NCBI GenBank assembly: GCA_008729055.1
Contig: SDUX01000002.1
Span: 4,305,874 to 4,369,873 of the forward strand
Origin: Pyropia haitanensis
Taxonomy: Eukaryota; Rhodophyta; Bangiophyceae; Bangiales; Bangiaceae
Reading direction: 5' to 3'
DNA: 64,000 bases
The notes below the pieces were generated by a model, which had not been told where the DNA came from, ran no database searches, and was given only the letters and a program-made list of their open reading frames with translations. Numbering within the stretch: position 1 is the first letter of the stretch; every line of letters starts with the position of its first letter. Position numbers and translations under genes: made by a program. Positions 32,601 through 44,888 of this stretch are shown here, piece by piece.

Positions 32601-35600
32601 GATATAGTGAGCTGTGCGTTGCACAGCTACGGCAGCGGCATGTCGGCGACGTCGACATGCCTGCAGAAAAAGCAAGGATAGAGCCAGTTTACATCTGCGC
32701 ACGGAGGCCTCTCATAATTAACGTCCGGTGGCACTTTTTGGACAGCTTCCGTCGCTGTTCGCCGAGAAAGTTAACAATCACGGAGTTGGAGCCTCCACTA
32801 TTGCTCTTAATTCGACCACCATTGAAACCTTGTCACGAGCCATGGATTTTTTCGGCGAAGATCATGAACAGACATTTGCTGTGTGCGTCCCGCGGTTCCC
32901 TCAGTTCACGTGCCCCCCTCCGTGGTAGTCTCTCACGCCGTTGCCCACTGCATCACAGCAAGGAGGCAGGTGAACAGACACAGAAGAGCATCCACACACA
33001 CCCGCCACACACGCCTACTACCCTCGCCCCCCCGCCCACATCCAAAAAAAGTAAGTGGAGCCACCACAGCAGAGGGAGACTCTGCTCACGCCGCGACACG
33101 CAAGGCTCACTGATAGTTACGACGTGAGGCGGAGAGTCGGCAGACCTCTCGACGCTGCGCCTGCAAAACACCAAGCTACCAATGGAGAGAGAGAAACACG
33201 CCAAAGAAGTACGAGTAGGAGCTGCAGCACCGCGGCCCCGCCGCTATCGACGGGACGTGGGGTAGGCGCGGCAGTGGGTTAGCCGCCGCGCAGGCTGCTG
33301 GCCGCCACGGGGGTGGGCGAGGGGTGCTGCCGGTTGAGCTCCCGAGGAGGGAAGGGGAGGGGGCGGAGGGTGTCCGCGACCGATCCCCGCCGAGCCTCCA
33401 CCTGCCCCCTGCTTCTTCTTTCGCTTGTCAGGCGGTTCACGTGGGGGCCTGAGCCGCCCCGCACCCCTCCCGAGGGGCGGGAGCCTCTCGACCAAGATCA
33501 TCCTCGGCGATAATCCCCCGCCGTCGCCCCCGCCGTCGATCGCGGCGGCCTCGTGTTGCCGCCGGCCACTCCTCCGCGTCGGCCGTTGCCCCAGCGTGGC
33601 GGGGGTAGGCACCAAGATCTGAGCGATGGGGCCGGCGGGCCGGCGCGTGTGCTCCGCCCCCTCCCCTCCAATCCCCGCCCCGTTCCTCCTTGGGGCCTGT
33701 CTCCGCCTCTGTGGATGAGGGCGCCGCGCCTGCGCGGCCGTCCCACCCCACCAGCCCGCCAAGCAAGGAGAGCAGACCAAGCAGAGCGAGCAGCGCGCCC
33801 CTCGAACATCAACCACACCCCACACGTGGCCCAGCCGGATCGACCACGAGATCGCCCCCCCATCGTGAAAGCACTGGTGGCGATGGGCACAGCGTGCGTC
33901 GGCGACACGACGCCACTCCCATTCCTCCCCCCGCCCTCCGCCCCTTCCTTCGCTCTACGCCTCTTTGCCCCGCGTCCCCCGCTTGCAGCCGCGCCCCCAA
34001 CGGCAGGCCGCCACGCAGGCGCGGCCACCCTCACGCCCGACCGTGCACGACTGCGGTGGCTGCCGTGACGGTCCGGGGAAAAACGCCTCACCCCAGGGCA
34101 AAGGCGGCAAAGCACGGAGACGGGGGCCGCCGCGGGAGGGTGCCGTGATGCGGTGAGGGGGAGGGGGCACAGCGGACTGTGCAAGGCCCAGCGAAGGTTG
34201 GCATCGTCAACAAGACGCGCAACCACCGAACAAGGCTGTCAACAGAACTGAAACGTTAAACCAGCTTTATCAACATGGTGTCCAATGAATAGCCTTCTAA
34301 ATCGCCTTCTGGATATTCACGGGTGCCCTTCTATGCGATCTTTGTGGTTCGACATCTCCATCAATCCGTACTCCAGCATTCTACCCATCTGTTTCTGGCG
34401 AAGTGGTCTTGATGGTCCACTCACATTACGTTGTTGTACTCGACGGCTCATCTGAGCGAGACCAAGAGCAACACTCGACCCGCACTCCACTATCCAGCTC
34501 CTCCTACCCACCACACCCCCCCATACCCTTCTCAACTCCCTAATTTTTCAAGCTCCAACCCCCCCTCCCGCTGTCAAAGCTGCACTGCAGCCACCTGCAA
34601 GTGACCGCTGGTGGGGTGCGCGGCCGCTTCAGCAAAGCTACCACTGAGAGTTGAGCCTTCTCCAAAGTTGTCCTTGGCATGGAAGTGGCCGCTTGGGTGA
34701 GCGTGCGACCCGCCTCGGCCGTCGGTGGTGCAATCCCGCCAGCCGCTGACTCTACCCCCAGAGACGTCTTCCCCGGCTGGCCGCCGCGGCTGGCCGCCTC
34801 GGCTGCCCGCCTCGCCAGCCCCTCGGCAAGAGCGCAGCGGCCTGGTGGCACCCTGCTGAGGCCGCCCACCCGGGAGCCACATCGCATGGGGTTTGCCCGG
34901 AAGGGCAATGCGGCAGCCTCTCGAAAATGTGAGTAGTTTCGATAGACACTCCGAAAGCGTTCTCGAGCGCCACATTCCCAAGTGTGCGACTACTGAACTG
35001 CGCATGGGATTGCTCGTTCACATCTGGATGTAAAAAGCTTTGGTAGTACAATCAAACTCATGAAAACTCATATGTGCTCAAAATGGACATTGTTGCAGGC
35101 TTCACACTGCCAAGCACAAACACGACTACGGATGCGCCGGCGTCTGTCCCGAGGGCTGTGAAGCCGGGTGGAGGCTCGTCAGCAACCCCCTCCTGCCCTC
35201 ACCGGCAGCAGATCTGGTCATCGAAATCCCTCACATCTGGGGCCACCGCTGCCGCCCGCCCTCAAAAGCGCGTCCGGCACCGCTTTCGCGAGACCGGCGC
35301 ACCAGAGATCATCCTTGCGGATCACGAGTGACGCCCCGCCGCCGCCCGGCTTCACGCGGACAACAGCTCCCCGCTTCCCCTCTGCCGAGCGCATCTGGTG
35401 GACAACCCCCCGCTCGTTGCTCGCCCACCCAGATCGGCCGCTGGCAATCCCAGTGGCAGCGGCCGTCTGCGCGCCAGCTGGCACTGGCGCCGGCGGCCGA
35501 GGCTGCAACCGCCCCTTGCACTCGCCGCCTCACCCCCCCTTGCTCACCACAGGACCGCGCCCGAGGGAATGTCCCATTGCCCTTGTCCATCCCCCGTTCC

Positions 35601-38600
35601 CTCCGCCAGTGGTCGTTTCCCTTTTGACCGGCCTCGGCGTTCCCCCGTCCTCTTCCGTCAGAGTGTGCAACTTGGGCTCCTATCGCGCCTCGCTGCTGCG
35701 CTCCAAGAATCGTTTGCACTTGCGTAATTTCGTCCAAGCTCTTGGCAACAGTCAGGAGGCGGCACTGCCCGAAAGTAGAGGGCGGGCTTTTCGACAAGAT
35801 CTCGGAGCAGCGCTTCTGCCAAGGGCGGGATCGATCCCGTAAACAGCCTGCCTCGTGTGACGGCAATGTGCCCAAGACCCAGTGCGGGCAACCAATGAGC
35901 AGTTGACATGCACACTGCTACTCGGTTAGAGCCACAATTCGGTTGCTTGGCTGACAATTAGGAGACTTGGATGCTGGCGCGCGGTCCGGCAGCGACTGCT
36001 GCGGTGACTCTGCCGCCGCGAGCTCGTCCCAGCTCAGGATCCGTCGAGTCCGTACCACACCAGCGCTTGCATCCCTACCGCCGCGGTAGCTATCCCGCTC
36101 GTGTTTGTTTCCCAGAGTCGACGCCCGCGATCTGTGCGCGTCACCCCTGCACCAGCTCCGCGCCGACTCCATCGCGGCGGTGGCATCGCGGTGGGAACGG
36201 CACCGGCTTTTGTCCGCGTTCAATCATCGCCGGTTAGCCTCTGCTGCTGTGCGGCGGTACGCGCCCACGTCTCACGTACGGATCTCCTTAGACAGACTAC
36301 CACACAGCTGGAAGAAACCAGACAAAGTACAAGTCCGACAGCGTAGGTATGGAAAATGTCGTACGTCGCATGATGCTACCAGTGCTGAGATTGAGGTCAT
36401 GATTAGGGAAAACGCCCTGCGCTACTCTGTTCGCTGCAGTCACAAGAGTGTACAACATTTTCGACAAATCTTTCCAACAGTTCGATGACCTGCACAGGTT
36501 ATCCCGCACCTACTTGCGGGCCGTACAGTCGCTTCGGTTGCAGGTGCGGAACCGCTGGCGTCGCCCGCGGTCCGCCGGCGGCGTCCCCTCCTTGGTGCCC
36601 CCCCCCCCCCGCGGCCACCCCCCACCCCCGTGTCATGGGCGGCGTGCGTGGCCGGCGCCTGTTGGCACGCTCGCCCCCGCCGCAGGGAGCACCACAGAGA
36701 TGGCGTGGGGGGGGGGGGGAAGGGGGGTGGGCGGCAAAGCGGCGCCCGCCCCCTCCCCCCCCCCTCCGCTTCCCCATCCGCCCCCCCACCGCCCGCCCGG
36801 TTGCCTCGCCTGCTCCCGAGCCGGCCGGCCGGCCGGGACCCCCCCCCCCTTCCACCATCCCCGCCGGCGACCGCCGGCCGCCCCCGCCACACGACCGCCG
36901 GTGGAGGTAGCCACCCCGGATTTGGCCGGCAGCAGCCTCTACCGCCTCGGCCGGCCCGGCCGGTCTGGCGGCAAACCCCCCCTCCCCCCCCCCCCCCACC
37001 CCCCCCCCCCCCCTGCTTTCCATCCACGCTGTCCGTTGCGGGGACGGACGGGCGGCGCGGGGGTGGGGGGAAGGGGCGGCGCGGCGGACCCACCGCCCCC
37101 CCCCCGCCACGCCCGCCGCGTCGCCGCCCGACCGCGGCGGGCGCGTGACCCCACCGCGGGCGGCGGGGGCGGCCGCCCGTGGCGGCCGGCGGGCGGGGCG
37201 GCGGCCGCCGCCGCCGCCGCCGCGCGCGGCGGCTCCCCGTCGGCGGCCGCCCGCCGTGTACAGCAGACAGCCGACCAGGAGGGGGGGGGGGGGGGGGGGC
37301 GGTCACCCCCCCCCGCCCGCCGCGGGGCCGGCCGGCCACCAAGACCCGCGACGAGGAAAGGAGGCGGGGGGGGGCGGCGGGGCGGGGGGGGGACCGACCG
37401 ACCGACCGCCGCCGCCCGACCGCCACACCCGCGACGCCGCCCCCCCCCCACCGCCGCCGCCGCCGCCGACGCGCGGCCGGCCGGCCGCGGCGGCCGCGGC
37501 GCTGCCGTCGGCGGCCGGCCGGGGCGCGCCCCTCCCCCCCCCCCCCCCCCCCTCAACCGCCGCGCGTGTGGCCACCAGCCGCATTGACACTCCCGCGTCG
37601 CGGCGGCGGCACGCGGCGGCGGGCGCACCACGCGAGGACGCCGCGTGCCGGCGGGCACAGCGCCGCCGGCAGCCCCAACCGTCCCGCCGAGGGGGGGGGA
37701 TGCGCCGGCCGCCGGCGTGGCCACCCGCCCGCCCACCCCCGCCGCCGCCGCCGCCGCCGCCATGGATGGCCGCGCCCCGCCGCCGCCGCCGCCGCTGCCG
37801 CTGCCGCCGCCGCCGCCGCGGCGGCGACCGCGGCCGCCGCGGCGGCGACCGCGGCCGCCCGCCGGTGCGTCGCGTCGCGTCGCGTCGCGTCGCGGGCGCG
37901 GCGGGGCCACCTCCTCCCCCTCCCCCCCCCCCCCCCTCCGCCGCCGTTGGCTTGTCCCCCCCCCCCCCCTCTGCGCCACGCCGAGGGGGCGGCCGCCGCG
38001 GCGGCTTGCAGCGGCACACCCCCCCCCCCACCCCCCCCCCCCCCGCCACCCCGCTCTCGGGCCGCCCGCACGCTGTTGTGCCGCCACAGCGGGAGAGCGA
38101 CGGCGCACCGCGGGAGCCGGCCGCCCCCCCCCCCCCACCCCCCCCCAGCCACCGCGGCGGCCAGCCACCGCGGCGGCGACGCGAGTCGGGGGCGTCGCCC
38201 CCCCGCCCGCCCCGCCGCCGCCGCCGCCGCCTTGACACACCGTGACCCGCGCGGGGCGGCCGCCGCCACGGGCGGCCGCGGCGCGGGCGGGCGGCCGGGC
38301 GGGCGGGCGGGCCGGGCCGGGCCGGGCCGGCCGGCGGCCGCGGCGGCCGCGGCGCTCTGCGCGGCGCGCCCCCCCCCCCCCCCCGCCGCCGCCTCGTCCG
38401 TCCCCACCCCCGCGGCCGCCGCGGATACCGCCGCGGGTCGGCGGCGCGGCACGCGGCAGCACCCCCCCCCCCCCCCCCCCGCATCCCCCCCCCTCTTCGC
38501 CGCCACTCGACGCCGCCGCCGCTGCCGCTGCCGCCGCGGTCGCCGCGCCGCGGTGGCCGTCGGCGGCGCACGCTCCGCTCACCCCCATGGGGCGGCCGTC

Positions 38601-40218
38601 GTCGACGCGCCGCCGTCGCGGCGCGCGCCGCGGCGGTGCGCCGCGACGGGCGGCGGGCGGGGCGGGCGTGGGCGCGGCGCGGGCGCACCACCCGCGGCGA
38701 GCCGCGGGTCGCGCCGCGCGCACCCCCCCGCGGGGGCGGCCTTTCCCCCCCCCCCCCCCCCCTCTGCGGGCGGCACGCCGCGGGTGCCGCCGGCCGCCGG
38801 GCGGCCGCGGCTGCCACGCCGCATATAAAAGAGGGGCGGCGGCGGCGGTCAGCCGGGGGCGACGCGGGGCTCGCCGCCGCCGTGCGCGAGCCCAACCCCT
38901 CCCCCCTGTGGGCGTGGCAGCACCACCTCCCCTCCCCTCCCCTCCCCTCCCCGCCCCGCCCCCCCCACCGGCGCCTCCCCCGCAGTCGCGGCGGCTACCC
39001 CCCCCCCCTGCGGCCGCCGCAGGCTGGCCGACGCACGCCCGCCCCCGCCCGGCAGACGCGTCTACCCCCCCCCCCCTCCGCCCCCACCTCACGCCGCGCC
39101 TGCGTGCACGGGTGGCTGCCGCGGCGGCGGCGGCGGCGCCGCAGCCGGCTGCTCTGCCCCTTGAAGGGGGGGCGGCCACCGGCTTCCGCTCGCACCTCCC
39201 CCCCCCCCCCCTCCTCCCCCCTCGCTTTCGTTTGCTCTGCCCACGCAGCGGAGCGGTCGACCCCCCCCACCCCCCCCCCCCTTCCCCCCCCCCTCCCCCC
39301 CTCCTTCCCCCCCCCCCCCAATCCATCCCTCCCCAGCCGTCGCGCTTTCCCCCGGCCACCGCCACCACCCCCGCCGTCTTGCCAGTGTAGGACGCGGTGC
39401 GGGGGCGGCGACGCGCCGTGCGAGAGGTGACCCGCGCCGCGGCGGACAGCCCCCCCCGGGTGGCAGACGCTGGCGCAGACCAGACGCGGCGGCGCGCGGC
39501 TGGCAGAGGGCGGACGGGGGGGGGGGAGTGCCGCGGGGGGGGGGAGCGGAGGGGCGCCGCGCGGCCGTTGGCGGGCGTCTCCCGACGGCCGCGTCGGCGG
39601 CGCGCCGACCGGCGGCGGCGCCCTTGGTCACGCCGCCCGCCCCTGGCCACGCCGTCGGCTGGCGTCGTCGTCGTCGTCGACGGCAGCGGCGGCGGCGGCG
39701 GCGGCGGCGGCGGCCGCGGCGGGCCGCGGCGGCCGGCGGGGACGTGCCGGCCCGTCCACGCGGCGGCCGCCGGCGGCCGACGCGGCCGTCACGCGGCGGC
39801 AGCCGCCCGGCGCGGCGCGGCGGGCGGGCGGCACGCGGCCGCCGTGGGGCTCCCCCCCCCCCCCCCCCCCCCGCCGCCGCCGCACCCCGCCGCCGCCGCC
39901 TCGTCCCCGCCCGCCGCGTGGCGGTGTCCGTCTCCTCCCCCCCCCCCCCCCCCCGCGCCCCCCCCGGCGCTCCCACCACCGCCGCCGCCGCCGCGTCCGC
40001 CCCGCTCCCGCCGCCGGCATCCAGTCCCTGCTGGCCGGCGGGGGTGGCAGCCGCCGCGGCTGCTGGCCGTCGCTGCCGCGGCGCGCCGCCGCCACGCCCG
40101 CGGCGGCGGCGACAAGAGGCGGGTGGGGACGCCCACCCACGCCCCCCCCGCCCCCCCCGGCGTTCCTCCCCCCCCCCCCACCGCCGCGGCCGCTGCTCGT
40201 GACGGGCGGGGGCTGCCA

Positions 40219-40222
40219 CGCC

Positions 40223-40275
<53 letters not shown>

Positions 40276-40276
40276 A
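40219..40276 (+). repeat. (GGC)n trinucleotide array
   Basis: About 19 GGC/GCG units. It is the longest pure CGG-type array in the gene-free region and sits among many CCG and GGC arrays of 5-12 units. Confidence 0.9.
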
Positions 40277-40852
40277 GCGGCAGCCGCGGCGGCCGCCCCC
40301 CGCCGGCGCGCGACGCGCCGGGGACGGCCGCCGCCGCGGCGGTCCCGCGAGGCCGCCCCGGGCGGCGGGTGGCCGCCGCGGCGGCCGCTGCACACCCCGC
40401 GCGGGTGGCCGCCGCGGCTCCCGCCGTGCGGGCCGTGCGGCCGCCGCGGCGGTCGGGGCGCGGCGGCCGCGGCGGCGGGGCGGCCGCCCCGTCTGGGGCG
40501 GCACCGCCCCCCCCCCAAGCGGCGACCACCCCGTGACGTTTGCGGGCGGCGGCAGCGCCTGTCTTGGCGGCGGCAGCCGCCACCGCCCCCGTGCCGCCAC
40601 TGCCGCCGCTGCCGCCGTCGCCGCCGTCGCCGCCGCCGCGGACGCCGCCGCGGGTAGGGCCGCCCATTGACGGGGCCGCCGCTGCCGCTGCGGCGCGTCC
40701 GCAAGCCGCTGCCGTCGTTTGCGGGCGCCGCCGCCGCCAGGGCCGGGGTGCGCGGCTCGGGTCGGCGGGCGGTCGGGCGGCGGCGCCGGCGGCGCCGTCG
40801 CGGCACGGCCCGCCGCGCGGGCGGGGGCGGCAGCGGCGGCCGGGCGGCGGCC

Positions 40853-40866
40853 TTTTTTTTTTTTTT
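40853..40866 (+). repeat. poly-T tract (14 T)
   Basis: Fourteen T in GC-rich sequence about 200 bases upstream of the proposed bZIP start. It might lie in the promoter or 5' UTR. Confidence 0.9.
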
Positions 40867-41072
40867 GGCGGGGCCGACCCGCGCCGGCCGGTTTCGTCTC
40901 CCCCCCCACCCCCCGCCGCCCCCCCCTGTCATCCCCCGCCGTGCCCGTGTTTGGCGTGTGCCGGGCGGTAGGCCCGCCGGCCGCGGGCGGTGGCCCGTTG
41001 CCGTCGGGGCCTCCCCCACCCCCCCCACCGTTGGCGGTGGTGCGGCGGCGGCCGCCGGCCTACCCCGCCACG

Positions 41073-41324
41073 ATGAAGAACCTCACCGCCCGCCGCGGCC
41101 TCGGCATGCGCCTGTCGGTGACGATACCGCCGCCGCGGCCGCCGGCCTACCCGCCGCCGGCGGGGGTGCCGTACTCGCCCATCACGCCGCCGGGGGAGGC
41201 GGCCGCCGCGATGGACGCCGCGTACGCGGGGGTGTACGCGGACGCTGCCGCCGTGGCGGCCGGCGGCGGCCGCGGCTGTGGCGGCCATGAGGGTGGCGGC
41301 GGCGGCGGTGGCGGCGGTGGCTGC

Positions 41325-41357
<33 letters not shown>

Positions 41358-41758
41358 CGGCACCGTGACGGCGGCGGCAGGCCGCCGCGCTCCACGTCGG
41401 CGACGCGGGCGCCGTGGGAACCGCCGCCGCGGTCAGCGTCGGCCGTCGGCGGCGGCGGGCGGCCGCCAACGGCGCGGCCGCCCGTCGCGTACGATGCGGA
41501 CGAGGCGGCAGAGGCGGGGAGCGGCGGGGTGCCCCCGCCGGCCGCCCAGCGGCACGCGCCAATGGATATTGGGGTGCCGTACGGCGGCGCGGCGGGGGCG
41601 TACCCGCTGGCCGGCTGGGCGCCGCCCGTCCGTGCCGGCGAGGTCGACGACCTCGCCCGCCCCGTCACCGACTGGGAGGCGGGCGTGCTCACATGGCCGC
41701 CGCCCGCGGCGGCGGCGGCGGGCGACCGCGGCACCGTGGCGCGGCCGCTGCCGCTGCC

Positions 41759-41792
<34 letters not shown>

Positions 41793-42015
41793 CTGCGGCG
41801 GGGCGGCGGCGCGGCGCACCGGCCCGTCGTGAACCGGCCCGTCCGCACCGTCTCGGCGCCGGGCGGGCCGTCGGCGGTGCGCGACGCGCCGCCGCCGCGG
41901 GCGCCGAGCGTCGGGTGCGTCCGCCGTGCGCCGCGGCGTGGCCGTGACGACGAGGGAACCCACCTACCGGCGGGGGGGATGGACGGGGGCGGCGGCGGCG
42001 GCGGCGGCGGCGGCG

Positions 42016-42047
<32 letters not shown>

Positions 42048-42956
42048 TGCGGGGGTGGCTGGGGCGACGCGGCTGACGCGGCGGCGGCGGCGCCGCCGCA
42101 CCAGCCGCAGGCGCAGCCGCCGCTGCCACCGCACGGCGTCGTGGCCGCCGCGGCGGCGGTGGGCGCGTACGAGTCGCTGTCGCCGGCGGACCGGCGGCTG
42201 CTGCGGGTGCACAAGCTCCGCCGCGTCCGCGCGGCGGCGGCGGTGGCGGCCGCCGCGGCGGCCTCCCCCGCCGCCGCCGCGTCGGTTGCGGATGGCGGGG
42301 AGGGCGGCGGCGACGACGGTAGCTGGCGGCGGGCCGCCGCGCGGCGCACCGCCCGGTCGTTGCCGCCGTCGATGGATACCACCCCCGTCGGCACCCCCCG
42401 GGGGGGTGGTGCGGCGGCGGGCGGCGGCGCCGCGTGGGCGCCCACGTCACCGTCGGGGGGGAGCGAGCCAAACCTCGGCGGCGTCCTGTCGGTGCTCTCC
42501 GCGCTGGGCGTGGACGGCGCCGCCGAGCCGATTGACGATGACGAGCCGCCGTCACCGTGGAGGGCGGACGCCGCGGCCGGCAGCAGCGACGGACCGCGGC
42601 CGGCAGGCACGCGCAGACGGGGCGACGGTGGGGGCAGCGGCGGCGGTGGCGGCGGCGGCGACGCGTACCCGACGCCCGAGGTGGACTCGCGGGAGCGCAA
42701 GCTCATCCGCAACCGCCTCGCCGCCCTCAAGTCACGGCAGGCGGCCAAGGCGCGCCGCGCGAGCGCCGAGGCGGACCACTCTGCGCTCGTCGGGCGGGTG
42801 CGCGCGCTGCTCGCGCGCAACGAGGGCCTCCGCACCACCGCGTCGGGCCTGCGCTCCCGCCTGGCGGGGGAGATTGGCGAGGCGGGGGGCGTGGTGGAGG
42901 AGCTCGCCGCCGCCTACGCCGCGTGCGCGACGGCCATGGAGCTGGGGCTGGCTTGA
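41073..42956 (+). CDS. bZIP transcription factor
   Basis: Predicted nuclear, dimeric DNA-binding protein of 627 residues. The C-terminal bZIP domain starts at about D538. The basic region is RERKLIRNRLAALKSRQ, with the invariant N-x7-R pair (N547 and R555). The zipper has Leu at 572, 579, 586 and 593, exactly every seven residues and in the standard register to R555 (position 565 holds Ala). The rest is low complexity: long Gly tracts encoded by GGC arrays (41290-41360, 41985-42055), Ala- and Pro-rich stretches, and Ser/Pro motifs (SMDTTPVGTPRG, TSPSGGSEPN) that could be kinase sites. The start in CACGATGAAG (41073) is preferred; an in-frame ATG at 40719 would add 118 unconvincing residues. 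Only the bZIP region identifies the protein. Its target site is not predictable with confidence. Confidence 0.88.
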
Positions 42957-44888
42957 GGTGCCGCCGCGCGCGCGTTGGGGGGGGGGGGGGCGACAAGCGC
43001 GGGGCGGGGCGGATGGGGGGGTGGTGGAGAAGCGGAAGCACGTGGGGAGGTTGGGGGGGGGGGGGGGATGTGGCGGCGGGAACGGTTGAGGTTGGGCAGA
43101 GGGGGGGTGAGCGACGACGTAACTTTGCGTTGGGAGGGCGAGAGGGGGGGGGTGAGGGAGGGGGAGGCCTTGGCCGGGGCTTGGGCTGCACACGGGGGCG
43201 CACCCCACACTGGTGGGAGGCCGCGACGGGGCGGACGTTTGGCGACGGCCGGACAAGGCCAAGCGGACCGCGGCTCGACGCTCTGTGGGGGACGACACGC
43301 AGCGGACGGGCGGATGGGGTGGCCGCGGCGTGGACAAGGCTAGGGGGAGGGGGTCCCCGCTGCCGCCCGCCGCCGTCGTCGCCACTGCCGCCGCTGCCGC
43401 GGCGGCGGCGGCGGCGGCGGGCGGTGGCGGCGGGGCCCCTGGCCGCCGTGCCCGCAATGGGCGCGGCGGGCGACCCTCCTGGCCGCCGCGGCCGCGACGA
43501 CGGCGGCGGCGGTGTCATGGGCGGCGGGTGGTGGCGGCAGACGGAGGCGGCGGCGGGGTTCCCCCCCCCCACCGCCGCCTCTTTGGTGGCGGCGGCCACG
43601 CCGCGGCGCGGCCGCGGCCGTCGGCGCGATGGGGGTGGTCGCGGCCCCCCTGCCCCCTAGCCCCACGGCGGGGTGCCACCCCTCGGGGCGCGCCGCTGCG
43701 GCCGCGGCACGCCGCGGCCGCGGCCGCACCCCCCGCGGCCGCGGCGGGGGAGCACCCCACGGCGCTCGCCACCCCCCGCGCCGCGCCTGCCCGCCGAGGG
43801 GGCTCGCGGCAGCCGCTGCTGCTCTAGCCCCAGGCAGAGGCAGAGGGGGGGGGGTGAACGCGTGACGACCACGCCGGACGCCCCCCACGCGAGCACGCTC
43901 TACTACTTTTTTTTTTTTTTTTTTGTGCTTGACCTTGGTCATTTCCTTGCGTCGGCAGAGAGAGGGCGGGGGAGAGGGCGCGACCCCGCTGATCACAAAG
44001 CGGGAGCGTTCTTTTTTTTTTTTTTTTTTCTCCGGGCGCCGTCTGTTCCTGCCGCCGCCGGTACAATGGCGGTGCGTCGGCGCTGCATACCCCCCGCCCC
44101 CTCCAGCGCACCTCCCCTCGTGGTGCGTGCCCGGTGTGACCGCCTGCAAAACGGCGGGCCCGCCTCTGCCTCGATGACGGCCGCCCGTGGCCACACTCCC
44201 CACCGCCAGCGGCGGGGCGCGCCCACGGCGGCGGACGCCGCGGTCGCGCGGCACGGCAGCGTCCGCCGCCGCCACGGCCGCGGCGGCGGTGGCGGCGGTG
44301 CGGTCCGTGTCGCGGCCTCCACGGCGTCTCGGCACGCGGCGGGGGTGGCGGCCAGAGCCGCGGGCTCGTCCCTCTGGTTGCTCTGCCCGTGCCGGCCGTC
44401 GGGCGCGCGCGTGCCTCCCGCGCCGCCCGTGCCGCCGCCCGCCCGCCCGCACCACCACGCTGAGGGGCCACCGCCCGCGCCCTCAGCGCGCCCCGTAGGG
44501 TGCCCGCACCGCCCGCCCGCCCCGACCGCCGGCATCCCCCGACCACGGATGGATGGCCGCCGGGGGCTCCCGCGGCGCCCGCAGCCTGCCGCCCCCCCCC
44601 ACCCCCCCCCCGCCCCCCCTCTCGCGCGGTCGCCGTCGTCGTCCGCACCCGCACCGCGCAAGCGGGGCGGCCGCGACGGCCGGCGGCGCACCCCCGCCTC
44701 GGCGACGGCGGGCCTTCACCCCGCAGCCGGAGGCTGCCAGTGCGCCGGGCAGACCCAGACGCCGAGCGCCATGGCGGCAGCGGCGGCGGCGGCGGCGGCG
44801 GCGGCAGCACGGATGACGCAGACCGTCCCACTGCCGGCGTCGCCGCCGCCGCCGCCACCGCGCCCAAATCCTTCCCCGCTGGTTCCAC
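42957..44888. other. convergent 3' spacer (bZIP / EMC7)
   Basis: About 1.9 kb lies between two converging genes. It contains G runs right after the bZIP stop and several GGC/GCC arrays (43398-43431, 44774-44808). Two 18-T runs at 43907-43924 and 44012-44029 lie 87 bases apart. Frames are open on both strands but biased to Arg, Pro and Ala; no motif was found. Confidence 0.5.
43907..44029 (+). repeat. pair of poly-T tracts (18 T each)
   Basis: Eighteen T at 43907-43924 and eighteen T at 44012-44029 flank an 87-base segment containing CTTGACCTTGGTCATTTCC and AGAGAGGGCGGGGGAGAGGG. The segment has no tRNA-like A or B box that I can see. Read on the minus strand the tracts would be poly-A. Confidence 0.9.

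Larger units (their letters stand above)
28368..41072. other. 12.7-kb gene-free region
   Basis: No protein family is recognisable. 28.4-30.0 kb: GC-rich, with a 26-base tandem repeat and a 22-A run. About 31.1-36.5 kb: clearly lower GC, containing A and T stretches, short open frames and no homopolymer arrays; two short related segments on opposite strands lie near 31550-31625 and 36445-36515. 36.55-41.0 kb: extreme G/C homopolymers and GGC/CCG arrays, a TATAAAAG at 38824, a (CGTCG)n tract near 37866-37893, and a 14-T run at 40853-40866. A minus-strand frame at 31149-31688 contains a hydrophobic segment (VLLSAVLSRLFGGVAELVVL), but without start context or homology I do not call it a gene. Confidence 0.5.

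Noticed and set aside
34540..35875. Possible retrotransposon gag-like peptides on the minus strand
   Set aside because: Several frames contain plausible charged peptides, but no zinc knuckle, protease or reverse-transcriptase motif was found, so a retroelement call is not supported.
36939..39650. 903-residue minus-strand frame
   Set aside because: It is nearly all Gly/Arg/Pro from homopolymers and triplet arrays; no protein of this kind is expected.
43923..44011. Segment between two 18-T runs as a tRNA or Pol III small-RNA gene
   Set aside because: No A box or B box (GGTTCGANTCC-like) and no cloverleaf-like pairing was seen; retained only as a finding to test.
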